NCBI RefSeq assembly: GCF_016888165.1
Contig: NZ_JACSWC010000393.1
Coordinates: 1 to 50,030, forward strand
Reading direction: 5' to 3'
DNA length: 50,030 nt
From: Halomicronema sp. CCY15110
GTDB taxonomy: Bacteria; Cyanobacteriota; Cyanobacteriia; Phormidesmidales; Phormidesmidaceae
Of the stretch, positions 28,655 through 37,710 are shown one piece after another; the stretch's first letter is position 1, and every line of letters starts with the position of its first letter. Under the pieces are notes generated by a model that ran no database searches, was not told where the DNA came from, and worked only from the letters and a program-made list of their open reading frames with translations. A program made the position numbers and the translations under genes.

Positions 28655-29500
28655 ATGACTGATGGTGAACCCACACAAATTCGACAGAGTCAACTGCATC
28701 AAAAACTAGTGATTGACCTGGAAACGACGGAAGAACTCGGCAAACTGTCGCAGTTTTTGGTCGATGTCCAGCATCACCAAGTCGAAGGCTTTGTGTGCAA
28801 AAAGGGACTGCTGAGCCTTGAAACGGTGCCCATCATGTGGGTGCAGGTCGATTCTGTGGGGCAGGACTGTATTTTGGTGCGCCGCAATGGAGCGACCATT
28901 TCCGAGCGCTTGGATGCCGCGATCGCCCTCGACCGCCAAGCCATTTGGTCAGATGCGGGCAGCGAAGTCGGTCAACTGGTGGACTATTGCCTTGACCTCT
29001 CGACCGGGGCGATTACCCAATATCTGTTTACGGCTCCTGGCTGGCAGGGCCTGACAGATGGGCTGTACACGGTGGCCCCAGCAGCAGTCGTGAGTGTCGG
29101 CAAAAAGCGCATGATGGTGCAACAAGCCGCGCTGCAACAGGCGGAGCAATTTGTCCCCGGCATACAGGAACAGGTGCAGCAAGCCTGGCAGCAAGATCTG
29201 TCCCGCACACGCCAAGACATGCAAGGCGCGATCGACAGTACCCGCGAAGTGGCCGAGCAGGTGCAAACCCAGGCCCAAAAACTGACGGAACAGGCCCGTA
29301 GTCAGTTTGGGCAAGTGTTTGGTCAGGTCAAAAAGCGCAGCAAAGGTTGGCGATCGCAGGTGAATGATCGCTTTGCCGATGCGGCTTCTAGTGTTGATCA
29401 TGTGCGCCGACCCGGTGCGCCCCAGGTGCCCGGCAACACCATTGATGTGGATTCCGAAGAAATTTGGCCGGAGGAAGATGACGCCCCGAGGCAGCCGTAG
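28655..29500 (+). CDS. PRC-barrel domain protein with amphipathic tail
   Basis: 281 residues. Two PRC-barrel-like units (about 12-85: KLVIDLETTEELGKLSQFLV; and about 90-150: DAGSEVGQLVDYCLDLSTG), then a long Gln-rich amphipathic helical tail (155-240) and an acidic C-terminus. PRC barrels serve as protein- or RNA-docking modules. No membrane segment is seen. Cyanobacteria carry many such proteins of unknown function. It starts 110 bases after the TraB gene and converges on the TPR gene downstream. Confidence 0.82.
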   Translation: MTDGEPTQIRQSQLHQKLVIDLETTEELGKLSQFLVDVQHHQVEGFVCKKGLLSLETVPIMWVQVDSVGQDCILVRRNGATISERLDAAIALDRQAIWSDAGSEVGQLVDYCLDLSTGAITQYLFTAPGWQGLTDGLYTVAPAAVVSVGKKRMMVQQAALQQAEQFVPGIQEQVQQAWQQDLSRTRQDMQGAIDSTREVAEQVQTQAQKLTEQARSQFGQVFGQVKKRSKGWRSQVNDRFADAASSVDHVRRPGAPQVPGNTIDVDSEEIWPEEDDAPRQP

Positions 29501-29559
29501 CCTCTGAATAGGTTGGGCAGCAGCACGACCCATTGATTGTGGCTGACTTTGAGCGTGGC

Positions 29560-30831
29560 CTAAGCCGTTCGCGATGTGATGGCAGAAGTGCCCTGCTGCC
29601 CTCGCAGCCGCAACGCCCGCTGATAGTCGTGGAGTGCGCCTTCGGCATCATCGGCAGCGGCCCGAGCCTGCGCTCGACTGATGTAAGCGTCGGTCAAATT
29701 GGGGTCAAGCTGTAAGGCCCGAGTAAAGTCTTGCAAGGCGGCTTTGGCATTGCCTAACTCGTAGTACGCATTACCGCGATTGTTATAGGCTTCGGCGTAG
29801 TTGGCGTCTTGTTGAATCGCTTGATCAAAATCTTGAATCGCCGATTCATATTGGCCCGCCTGCAACCGTAAGACACCCCGTTCGTTGTAGGGGCGGGCTT
29901 TTTGGGGCTCAATGGAGAGGGCTTTGGTATAGTCAGCGATCGCCCCTTTGGGATCACCCAACTCGGCCCTGAGCTTGCCACGGCTGTGATAAATCTCCGC
30001 GAGTTGCGTCGCCGATGTCGACGTTTTTTCGTAGGTTTGCGTCATTCCGGAAGCCGTGCCATGGGGGTCGGCTAGCGCGGCCGGTGACGGCACTGGAGTA
30101 GCCGCATTCGAGAGCTCGGCAGTGAACTGCATGACTTGTTGATAATCATTCACCGCCCCCGCCGTATCGCCTAACTTATGGCGTAACAGGCCCCGGTTAC
30201 CATAGGCTTCCACGAACTGAGGATTCAGCTCGATCGCTTGATTCATATCGGCGATCGCTTGATAAAGATTGCCCAAATGCATATGGGCTAAACCGCGACT
30301 ATGTAAGGCATCGGCCAACGACGGTTTGTACGTCAAGGCTTGGTTAAAGTCAGCGATCGCCTGATGATAATCCTCTAAATGCAAATAGGCGCAGCCGCGC
30401 CAAAGGTAAACCTTGGCAAACTTGGGGGAATAGGTCAGGGCTTGCTCAAAGTCCCGGATAGCCGCCGCGTAGTGTGACTGCATCAAAGCCGTGAGCCCTC
30501 GCCCGCCATAGGCTTTAGCCGAAGTGGGATCAAGGCGCAAAGCCGCTTCAAAATCAGCCATGGCTGCGGCATAGTCGCCAATCTTGCGGTAGAGATTGCC
30601 TCGATTCAGGTAAGCGTTGACGTAATCAGGATTCAGTTGCAGGGCTTCCGAAAAGCTTTGTAAGGCTTCCTGCGCCCGCCCTAAATCACTCAAAGCACAG
30701 GCTCGGTTGTAGTGTGCCTTGCTATATCCTGGCTCCAGCTTTAAAACTTGGTCGAACAGAATCACGGCCTCGGCCAGTTCGCCCCGACGTGCCCGATCAA
30801 TCGCCTCATTGAGTATCGTTTTCCAATGCAT
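29560..30831 (-). CDS. Tetratricopeptide repeat protein
   Basis: 423 residues, made of about eleven TPRs in two blocks (roughly 4-240 and 275-410) joined by a Pro/Ala/Thr-rich linker. No signal peptide or membrane helix, so a cytoplasmic scaffold is likely. GAGGTG precedes the ATG. It shares no obvious operon partner. The TPRs are close to consensus, so partner identity cannot be inferred. Confidence 0.88.
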   Translation of the reverse strand: MHWKTILNEAIDRARRGELAEAVILFDQVLKLEPGYSKAHYNRACALSDLGRAQEALQSFSEALQLNPDYVNAYLNRGNLYRKIGDYAAAMADFEAALRLDPTSAKAYGGRGLTALMQSHYAAAIRDFEQALTYSPKFAKVYLWRGCAYLHLEDYHQAIADFNQALTYKPSLADALHSRGLAHMHLGNLYQAIADMNQAIELNPQFVEAYGNRGLLRHKLGDTAGAVNDYQQVMQFTAELSNAATPVPSPAALADPHGTASGMTQTYEKTSTSATQLAEIYHSRGKLRAELGDPKGAIADYTKALSIEPQKARPYNERGVLRLQAGQYESAIQDFDQAIQQDANYAEAYNNRGNAYYELGNAKAALQDFTRALQLDPNLTDAYISRAQARAAADDAEGALHDYQRALRLRGQQGTSAITSRTA

Positions 30832-31303
30832 GTTGGCACCTCAACCCTTAGAGGCCGATCCCAGTCATCTTCTTTGAATTGACGCCACCTTGCCAGAATG
30901 GCTCAGCTTCGGTATTCACGTACCTTACTACTAGCGTATCCCAACCCCAACAATCCCAAAAAACTGCGATTAGGAAGCGTCGCCAAAAGTAGCCCATCAA
31001 GCCTACCTGTAGAACCGGGAATGTATGAATTGCCAATATTTTGACCGCACACACTCGAATTTTCGCGATGTTTATAGACTAATCGAAAGGGGTCTAAAGC
31101 CAGGGGACAGGTTGGATTGGGTTCATACAATCTTCATAAAACAGCCTGAGATTCTGGATTCGCTCACAAAAATTGTCCGAAAAATCGGGAATATCTTGGG
31201 TTGCGATCGCCGATCAACGGTGCTAGTTATGACCAAATGTCCCCGGCCGCAGCACCAGTGGCTCGGCGATCGCTGTCCCAAGGATTGGCAATGGCCAGGA
31301 TCA
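30832..31303. other. Intergenic stretch, no gene supported
   Basis: About 470 bases between the start of the TPR gene and the end of the deaminase gene. A 98-codon plus-strand frame (31025..31321) has no ribosome-binding site and overlaps the deaminase end, so it is not called. No terminator or RNA recognised. Confidence 0.4.
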
Positions 31304-32671
31304 TTACCCAGCGGCAAGTAACTGCAACGCGGCCTGATTATGCCGTCGCGTCAGCGCCGGCAAGTCGACGGTGGTCAGCCGACCTTCATCCACGACCCGG
31401 CGACCGTTGATAAAGCTGTAGGCGACCTGATTCACATGGCAAAACAGGAGGGCCGCGACCGGATCATGCACCGCCGCCCCAGCGAGAGAAGGCTGTTCCA
31501 AATCAATCGCAATAAAATCAGCAGCCATATCAGGAGCCAGCGCCCCGATATCATCCCGGCCCAGCACGCGAGCCCCTCCCCGCGTGGCGATCGCTAAGGC
31601 GTCCCTAGCGGTCAAGGCTCCCGGCGCTTCGTCCCGCACCCGCGCCGCCAACATCGCCAGGCGGGCTTCTTGCATCAAATGGCCCGAGTCATTGGAGGCC
31701 GACCCATCGACCCCCAGCCCGACGGGAATTTGTAAGTTCAACATTTTGCGAATGGGAGCAATGCCGCTGGCTAACCGCATATTGCTGCAAGGGCAATGCG
31801 CGACTCCAGTCCCCGTCGCGGCAAACTTTGCCAAGGAACTGTCGCTCAATTTGACACAGTGGGCATGCCAAACATCGTCCCCAAGCCAGCCCACCGATTC
31901 CGCATATTCCCCCGGAATCTGCCCAAAGCGCTCCAGGCTGTAATTCACATCGCTCACATTTTCCGCCAGGTGGGTGTGCAGCCTGACGCCCGGATACGAT
32001 CGCGCCATGGCCGCAGATTCCCGCATTAAATCCTGAGAGACCGTAAACGGTGAGCAGGGGGCCAAGGTCATGCGCAGCATCGCGTAGCGCTCGTCATCGT
32101 GATATTGCTCAATCAGTCGCTGACTGTCTTTGAGAATAAAATCTTCGGCCTCAACCAAGCCATCCGGCGGCAGCCCGCCTTTGCTTTCGCCGATGCTCAT
32201 GCTGCCGCGATTGGCATGAAAGCGGAGCCCAGTTTCCTGTACGGCCTGGATTTCGTCGTCGAGGGTGCAGTCATTGGGAAATAAGTAGCTGTGGTCACTG
32301 GCGGTCGTGCAGCCGGACAAGATGAGTTCGGCGGCGGCCATTTGGGCGCTAGTACGCAAAATATCGGCGGTGATATTGGACCAGAGCGGATACAAACTCT
32401 GGAGCCATTGAAACAACTCATGATCTTGCGCAGCGGGAATGACGCGCGTCAGGGTTTGGAAGAAGTGGTGGTGGGTGTTGACGAGTCCCGGCAGCACGAT
32501 GTAGCGATCGCCCAAATCCAGCACTTCATCAGCCGTGTCAGGCAACTCAGCAGTCGTCCCGACTTGCTCAATCACGTTGTCGCGAACAAATAGCGCCCCC
32601 TGTCGAATTTCTCGCCGTTCATCATCAAAAGTTGCCAAGGTATGGATATTTTTGACCAACAAAGTTGCCAC
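31304..32671 (-). CDS. 8-oxoguanine deaminase (amidohydrolase superfamily)
   Basis: Metal-dependent hydrolase that deaminates 8-oxoguanine to urate (8-oxoG deaminase group) or a related purine. Seen: VNTHHHFFQTLTR with the HxH metal motif, LHTHLAEN, WHAHCVKL, and GVDGSASND with the metal aspartate; the SASND form is characteristic of 8-oxoguanine deaminases. The start is the GTG at 32671, with AGGAGG placed eight bases upstream; the frame is open another 96 bases but that part is not conserved. 455 residues. It diverges from a TetR regulator across about 200 bases. Confidence 0.85.
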   Translation of the reverse strand: MATLLVKNIHTLATFDDERREIRQGALFVRDNVIEQVGTTAELPDTADEVLDLGDRYIVLPGLVNTHHHFFQTLTRVIPAAQDHELFQWLQSLYPLWSNITADILRTSAQMAAAELILSGCTTASDHSYLFPNDCTLDDEIQAVQETGLRFHANRGSMSIGESKGGLPPDGLVEAEDFILKDSQRLIEQYHDDERYAMLRMTLAPCSPFTVSQDLMRESAAMARSYPGVRLHTHLAENVSDVNYSLERFGQIPGEYAESVGWLGDDVWHAHCVKLSDSSLAKFAATGTGVAHCPCSNMRLASGIAPIRKMLNLQIPVGLGVDGSASNDSGHLMQEARLAMLAARVRDEAPGALTARDALAIATRGGARVLGRDDIGALAPDMAADFIAIDLEQPSLAGAAVHDPVAALLFCHVNQVAYSFINGRRVVDEGRLTTVDLPALTRRHNQAALQLLAAG

Positions 32672-32838
32672 GCGATGTCCTCCTGAGTGGGTTGGCAGAT
32701 GCGATCGCCCCATCATACTGTCTGCCACCTGACGCGCTTTCGATGTATTGCATAACGCGAAACTCACCCTTGTTTAAGTTAGGACGCATGGTAGCTACGG
32801 GTGGTCGCGAATGAATATCGACGCTCTAGTCAGCGATC

Positions 32839-32872
32839 GTCTTTTTATATCGAACGCATGATATAAAAAGAC
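32839..32872. promoter_or_regulatory. Perfect 13-bp inverted repeat, probable TetR operator
   Basis: GTCTTTTTATATC, eight bases, GATATAAAAAGAC: a perfect palindrome whose right arm ends immediately before the ATG of the TetR gene. Bound protein would cover the ribosome-binding region and probably the -10 element (TATAT/ATATA). The divergent deaminase gene starts about 170 bases away, so it may also be controlled. Confidence 0.8.
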
Positions 32873-33490
32873 ATGCCTAAGATTGTTAACCACGATCGCT
32901 ATCGGCGAGAATTGCTCGCCCAATGCCTATCTCTGTTTGCCGAACAGGGATTTGGGGCGGTCACCATGCGGCAAATTGCCGCGAGCCTCAGCGTGTCAAC
33001 CGGGACGCTATACCACTACTTCCCCAACAAAGAGAGCATCTTTGTGCAATTAGTCGAAGAGTATTGCAGCAAGGATGTCGCCCAGTTTTTTGCCCAAGCG
33101 CCTACTGCCGCCACGACAGAAGAAAGACTGCAATATGTGATGGCTTTTTTTCTCCATAACTATGGGGCCTATCAGCAGCAGTTTTTGATTTGGATTGATT
33201 TCTATCAGCACTGTCAGCACACCGGCAAGGGCAGCGACACCGTACTACAGCAGTTTTGGCAACAAACACATCACCAGTTGGTGGCGTATTTACAGATCGC
33301 CCCCGAGGCAGTGGATTGTCTGTTGACTTATTTAGATGGCCTGCTGTTGCAATGCCTTTACGGACGGGGTGAGGCCGAAATTACCCGGCAGATCAACGCC
33401 TTTTGTCAACTCTATGCCAGGGGCTGGGTCGGCTTGGGCGCAACAGCGGTTCACCGTAAAAACGTTGTCAACGCCGGGGGTTGGTCATAA
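32873..33490 (+). CDS. TetR/AcrR family transcriptional regulator
   Basis: 205 residues. The N-terminal TetR HTH is clear: AEQGFGAVTMRQIAASLSVS, then TGTLYHYFPNKESIFVQL (residues about 22-60). The C-terminal ligand domain is not conserved enough to name a ligand. A perfect inverted repeat abuts the start codon, so autoregulation is likely. A DUF4336 gene begins 25 bases downstream and probably shares its message; the 8-oxoguanine deaminase is divergent. Confidence 0.92.
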   Translation: MPKIVNHDRYRRELLAQCLSLFAEQGFGAVTMRQIAASLSVSTGTLYHYFPNKESIFVQLVEEYCSKDVAQFFAQAPTAATTEERLQYVMAFFLHNYGAYQQQFLIWIDFYQHCQHTGKGSDTVLQQFWQQTHHQLVAYLQIAPEAVDCLLTYLDGLLLQCLYGRGEAEITRQINAFCQLYARGWVGLGATAVHRKNVVNAGGWS

Positions 33491-33514
33491 TGTGTCGCGG
33501 CAGGAATCAATAAG

Positions 33515-34264
33515 ATGCTGTTTTTAACCGAGATGGCTCCCGATTTGTGGACGGCGACTCAATTGCTGCGGTTTTTGGGCTTAGAAGTCGGCTGTCGCAT
33601 GACGGTGGTGCGATTGCCCAACCGTGAACTCGTGTTAATTTCACCGTTGCCTCTGAAGCATGGCGATCGCGCTCGTTTAGACGCTCTGGGTACCGTCAAA
33701 CACTTGATTGCGCCCAATCGCTTTCACCATCTTTATTTTGGCAATGCGCAGGCTCTCTATCCCCAGGCGCAGGCCTGGGGGGTGCAAGGACTAGCGCAAA
33801 AACGGCCTGATCTCAGGTTTGACGGTACCTTGAATGAGCCCGGCAGTTTTGCTGACGTCCTCCATTATTTACCGGTTGAGGGCTTTGGCAGCATTATGTT
33901 GCAGGGCGTGCAGCTAGCGCATGAAACCGTATTTTGGCATCAGCCCAGCCAGACGCTGATTCTCACGGATATTGCTTTTAATTTTGATGAAACGTTTCCC
34001 TTTACCTCACGGCTCGCGGCCCAGGTGCTCGGCAGCTATCAAACGCTCCGCCCGACCCGGCTCGAAAAATGGGGCAGTTTTGACAAAGATGCTGTTGAGC
34101 AGTCCATTCGCCAGGTGTTGCAGTGGGAGTTCGATCTCGTCATTCCGGGTCACGGCTCGATTATCGAGAACGACGCCAAAACCCAGCTAAGAGAGGGGTT
34201 TGAGTGGTTTTTGGGGCGATCGCTGGCCCCCGGTCAGCCCCTGACGATAGCCGGCAACAGCTGA
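33515..34264 (+). CDS. DUF4336 protein (metallo-beta-lactamase-like)
   Basis: 249 residues. Features of the family: LISPLPLKHGDRARLDALGTVKHLIAPNRFHHLYF near the N-terminus, LILTDIAFNF in the middle and VIPGHGSIIE near the end. These recall the metal sites of metallo-beta-lactamase-fold hydrolases (His in NRFHHL, Asp in LTDIA, His in PGHG), although the HxHxDH motif is not complete. Role unknown. It is 25 bases after the TetR gene, so the two are probably one operon. Confidence 0.82.
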   Translation: MLFLTEMAPDLWTATQLLRFLGLEVGCRMTVVRLPNRELVLISPLPLKHGDRARLDALGTVKHLIAPNRFHHLYFGNAQALYPQAQAWGVQGLAQKRPDLRFDGTLNEPGSFADVLHYLPVEGFGSIMLQGVQLAHETVFWHQPSQTLILTDIAFNFDETFPFTSRLAAQVLGSYQTLRPTRLEKWGSFDKDAVEQSIRQVLQWEFDLVIPGHGSIIENDAKTQLREGFEWFLGRSLAPGQPLTIAGNS

Positions 34265-34342
34265 GGCGATCGGATAACGCGCCAGTCACACACTCGCAAT
34301 CATTCACTGATAGGATCAGAGGCGATATTCACCCACAACATC

Positions 34343-34987
34343 ATGCTGACGATCGCCCTCCCCAAGGGAGCCCTGCTCAAAGAAAGTATTGCTCGGTTTC
34401 AAGCGATTGGCCTAGACTTTAGCGCCTTTCTCGACAAGTCCAACCGCCAGTTGCAAATCACCACGCCCAATGGCAAAGCACAAGGGCTGCTCGTGCGGGC
34501 GCAAGATGTACCCGTATATGTGGAGTATGGCCAAGCGCAACTCGGCATCGTCGGCTATGACGTACTCCGCGAAAAGCAGGCCGATGTGGCGCAGCTAGCA
34601 GATTTGGGCTTTGGACACTGCCGCATGTCGGTCGCGGTCAAAGCCACGAGTCCCTATCGTTCAGCGCTGGATTTGCCCGCCCACTGCCGGGTGGCGTCGA
34701 AGTTTGTGAACTGCGCTCGGGACTATTTCAACGGCATTGATTTGCCGGTGGATATTGTGCCGCTGTATGGCTCGGTGGAGCTGGGGCCGATCACTGGCAT
34801 GTCAGAAGCCATTGTGGATTTGGTTTCTACCGGGCGCACCCTCCAAGAAAATAACCTGGTGGAGTTGGAGGTGCTCTATCAAAGCACGGCTCGCCTCATT
34901 GCCCATCCCATCAGCTATCGGGTCAACTCCGATGGTTTGAGCGACATTATCCAGCAATTGCGATCGCCCGCCTTGGTCACGGCTTAG
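34343..34987 (+). CDS. hisG: ATP phosphoribosyltransferase, short form (HisG-S)
   Basis: First enzyme of histidine synthesis: joins ATP and PRPP. 214 residues, the short form that lacks the C-terminal regulatory domain and needs HisZ. Seen: [15 protein letters not shown], the [16 protein letters not shown] region and the PRPP loop [23 protein letters not shown]. hisZ is not in the window. It is followed by the ABC exporter after about 135 bases. Confidence 0.96.
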   Translation: MLTIALPKGALLKESIARFQAIGLDFSAFLDKSNRQLQITTPNGKAQGLLVRAQDVPVYVEYGQAQLGIVGYDVLREKQADVAQLADLGFGHCRMSVAVKATSPYRSALDLPAHCRVASKFVNCARDYFNGIDLPVDIVPLYGSVELGPITGMSEAIVDLVSTGRTLQENNLVELEVLYQSTARLIAHPISYRVNSDGLSDIIQQLRSPALVTA

Positions 34988-35123
34988 CCCCCGCCCCACC
35001 CCGGCGATCGCCCATGGGTTTTCGTCACCTGAGATACAGTGTGAAGAGGGCCAGTCCTCGCCAATGCGCTGGTCGGGCGTCGGCAATTCTGCCCCTTTAT
35101 CGGCGATCGCATTCCCCCGTTTT

Positions 35124-37039
35124 ATGACCTCAGCCACTGATACATCCAATCTTCCCACCGCCGCCGCCCCAAACAGTGACTGGCGGCTGTTTTTGCGGCT
35201 GTGGCCCTATATCCGCGCCCAGCGCCGCTACCTGTGGCTGCCGTTTGTGATGCTCGTGCCGCTATCACTGGCCAATGCCCTACAGCCGATTTTGATTGGT
35301 CAGGCTATTTCCTTGATTCGCCAAGAGCCCGTCGCCTGGTTTTTAGAAGAGCGCACCCTCCAAGGAGGGCTCAATTTACTGGTGGCGGTGCTGGTGGTAA
35401 CCGTAGCGGTGCGGCTGACCCTGGACGGTTGGCAAAGCTTTTTGGTGCAAAAAGTCGGCCAGCGCATCACGGCCAACATCCGCAACGATTTGTTTACGCA
35501 CGTAACGTCCCTGGCAGTCCGGTTCTTTGATCGCACTCCCGTCGGCAAGCTCATCACCCGCCTGACCAGTGATGTAGATGCCCTGGGCGATGTGTTTTCC
35601 ACGGGCGCTGTCGGCATTTTTAGCGACATTTTTTCCATTGGCGTGATTGCGATCGCCATGTTTTGGTTGCAGTGGCAGCTCGCGTTGATGCTCATGGGCA
35701 TGCTGATTCCCGTGACCTGGCTGATCATTTACTTTCAGCAGCAGTACCGCAAAGCCAACTACCGCGCCCGCGAAAAACTGTCCGAACTGAACGCCGCCCT
35801 GCAAGAAAACATCATGGGCATCGAAGTAGTCCAGATGTTTCGCCGCGAGCGCTTCAACTCAGAAATCTTTCGGGCCACCAATGAGCAGTATGTGCAGGCG
35901 ATCGATAAAACCATCTTTCACGACTCCGCCGTCTCTTCCACCCTGGAATGGATTGCCCTCGTGGCGATCGCGGGGGTGCTGTGGCTAGGGGGCTATCTGG
36001 TCATGCAGGAGTCGCTCACCTTTGGGGTGTTGGCCTCCTTCATTCTGTTCGCCCAGCGGCTATTTGACCCGCTGCGACAATTTGCCGATAAGTTCACCTC
36101 CATTCAGGCCGGATTTACTGCCGTTGAACGCATCACCGACCTGTTCAATGTCCCCGTCGAAATTCAAGATCCGGGGCACACACAGCTGCCTCAAATTGCT
36201 CCTGAGGCGGTGCCGGCCAATGCGCTGGTGAACGGCTCGGCCCATGCACCCGTGGCAGTGGCGATCGCGGCACAGCATGGCGATCGCGACAAGAGCGATA
36301 GCACCAAAGCGTCAGAAATCCGTTTTGAGCAGGTGCAATTTGGCTATAAGCCCGATGAGTATGTCCTCAAAAACCTGAATTTCACCATTCAACCCGGCGA
36401 AAAAGTCGCCTTGGTCGGCCCTACGGGCGCAGGCAAAAGCTCCATCATTCGCTTGCTTTGTCGACTTTATGACGTCACCCAAGGAGCCATCTTGTTGAAT
36501 GGCGTCAATATCCGCGATCTGCCCCAGGCAGAACTGCGCCGCCGCATGGCCGTGATTTTGCAAGACGGCTTTCTGTTTGCGGGCGATGTCAAAAGCAACA
36601 TCACCCTCGGCGAAGACTATCCCCTGGAGGCCGTGCAAGAAGCCGCCGCCAAAACCAACGTGGCATCCTTTATCGAACAGCTGCCCCAGGGCTACGACAC
36701 CTTGCTGCGAGAACGGGGCACCAACCTATCGGGCGGACAAAAGCAGCTCCTCGCCTTCGCCCGCGCCGCCATCCGCAACCCCGGTATTCTCATTTTGGAT
36801 GAGGCCTCTGTGCCAACCTCGATGTTGGCACAGAGGCCTTGATTCAAGATGCCCTTGAAAAGCTGCTGGAAAACCGCACCGCCATCATCATTGCCCACCG
36901 CCTCTCCACCATTCGCAATGTCGATCGCATCCTCGTGCTCAAGCAAGGCGAGTTGATTGAGCAGGGCAACCACGAGTCACTATTGGCGCAAAATGGCCTA
37001 TATGCCAGCTTGTACAAACTGCAAATGTTAGAGGGCTAA
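35124..37039 (+). pseudogene. ABC exporter (fused permease-ATPase), broken by a frameshift in the ATPase domain
   Basis: Half-transporter of the MsbA/MdlB type. The ATG at 35124 is preferred to one at 35064. Residues about 25-330 hold six membrane helices. Walker A is GPTGAGKS, the signature LSGGQKQLLAFARA and Walker B LILDEA. After DEA the frame should read into a D-loop (T/S-x-LDVGTEALIQD), but here it continues SVPTSMLAQRP and stops at 36842. The remainder (LIQDALEKLLENRTAIIIAHRLST...) is intact in another frame from 36839 to 37039. The break coincides with a perfect inverted repeat. The stop overlaps a TTG as TTGA, so a separately translated 66-residue C-terminal piece is conceivable but unproven. 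Confidence 0.85.
36802..36839 (+). repeat. Perfect 16-bp inverted repeat at the ABC frameshift
   Basis: AGGCCTCTGTGCCAAC, loop CTCGAT, GTTGGCACAGAGGCCT. Eleven bases (36807..36817) occupy the place where the family needs nine, and those eleven are the exact reverse complement of 36824..36834. This is the signature expected of a template-switch (quasi-palindrome) event or of a fold-back sequencing artefact. Confidence 0.9.
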
Positions 37040-37710
37040 AGTTGCGGCGGGCCTAGATTGGCGATTCAACCACGCTGGAGGGCGGAAAGCTTATCCACCA
37101 GCCAGATTGGCTAGCCCAAATCAGGGTGTATGCGAAGCACCCTGATATCGGTAATATTCACCATGGGTTCGGTTAACTTCATAAAAACTTTAAAGTAAGC
37201 TCCGTATTTTTCATGAAAACAATGAGTATGCCCACTTACGACGTTCTAAACGTTCAGCGTATACTTTTGCTAATAGTGTCACTTTTAATTATTGAATAGA
37301 GGTTATTCAATCAAGGCTATTTATCCCAGTATTTGTGAGCGATTTGTCTTTTTCTGCACTGAATATGCTGTCTTTCCTGCCTGACAATGATGGGATGCTT
37401 GGCCCATTCCCTCAAACTGAAAACTGCTATTCAGGCCTGAATAGCGCTCAATATCCTTTAATCAAGTCGCATTCTGAAAATAGGTTCAAGCCACTTTTAA
37501 GACTCGGGTACTGAAGCAAATTTCTGGACTGAAAGTTGATGAGACCCTTGAGGGTGAATATCTCATACACAAGCAGGCATCGCCAGCCTAAATCGGCATG
37601 GCCTAATGTGTTGATCGATAGTGACGATAAAAAACTGCTTTCAAAATCCAGAAAGGCATTGAACACCCTGAGAGTGCAAGGTTTTCAGAGCATTTGATCA
37701 ATTAACATTT
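37040..37710. other. AT-rich intergenic stretch with palindromes
   Basis: About 670 bases without a supported gene, AT-richer than the flanks. It holds an inverted repeat ATTGAATA-GAGGT-TATTCAAT (37291..37311) and a perfect 20-bp palindrome (37426..37445). A 72-codon minus-strand frame (37448..37666) lacks coding signs and is not called. Confidence 0.5.
37426..37445. promoter_or_regulatory. Perfect 20-bp palindrome upstream of the GH9 gene
   Basis: GCTATTCAGGCCTGAATAGC has no spacer and no mismatch. It shares the TATTCA/TGAATA hexamer with the nearby inverted repeat at 37291..37311. It could be a binding site for a dimeric regulator; there is no T-run for a terminator. Confidence 0.5.

Noticed and set aside
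31025-31321. 98-codon plus-strand frame in the gap before the deaminase gene
   Set aside because: No ribosome-binding site, no recognisable sequence, and it overlaps the end of the deaminase gene.
36780-36842. Programmed -1 frameshift in the ABC exporter
   Set aside because: No slippery heptamer precedes the hairpin, and the eleven-for-nine base replacement copied from the other arm points to a mutation or artefact.
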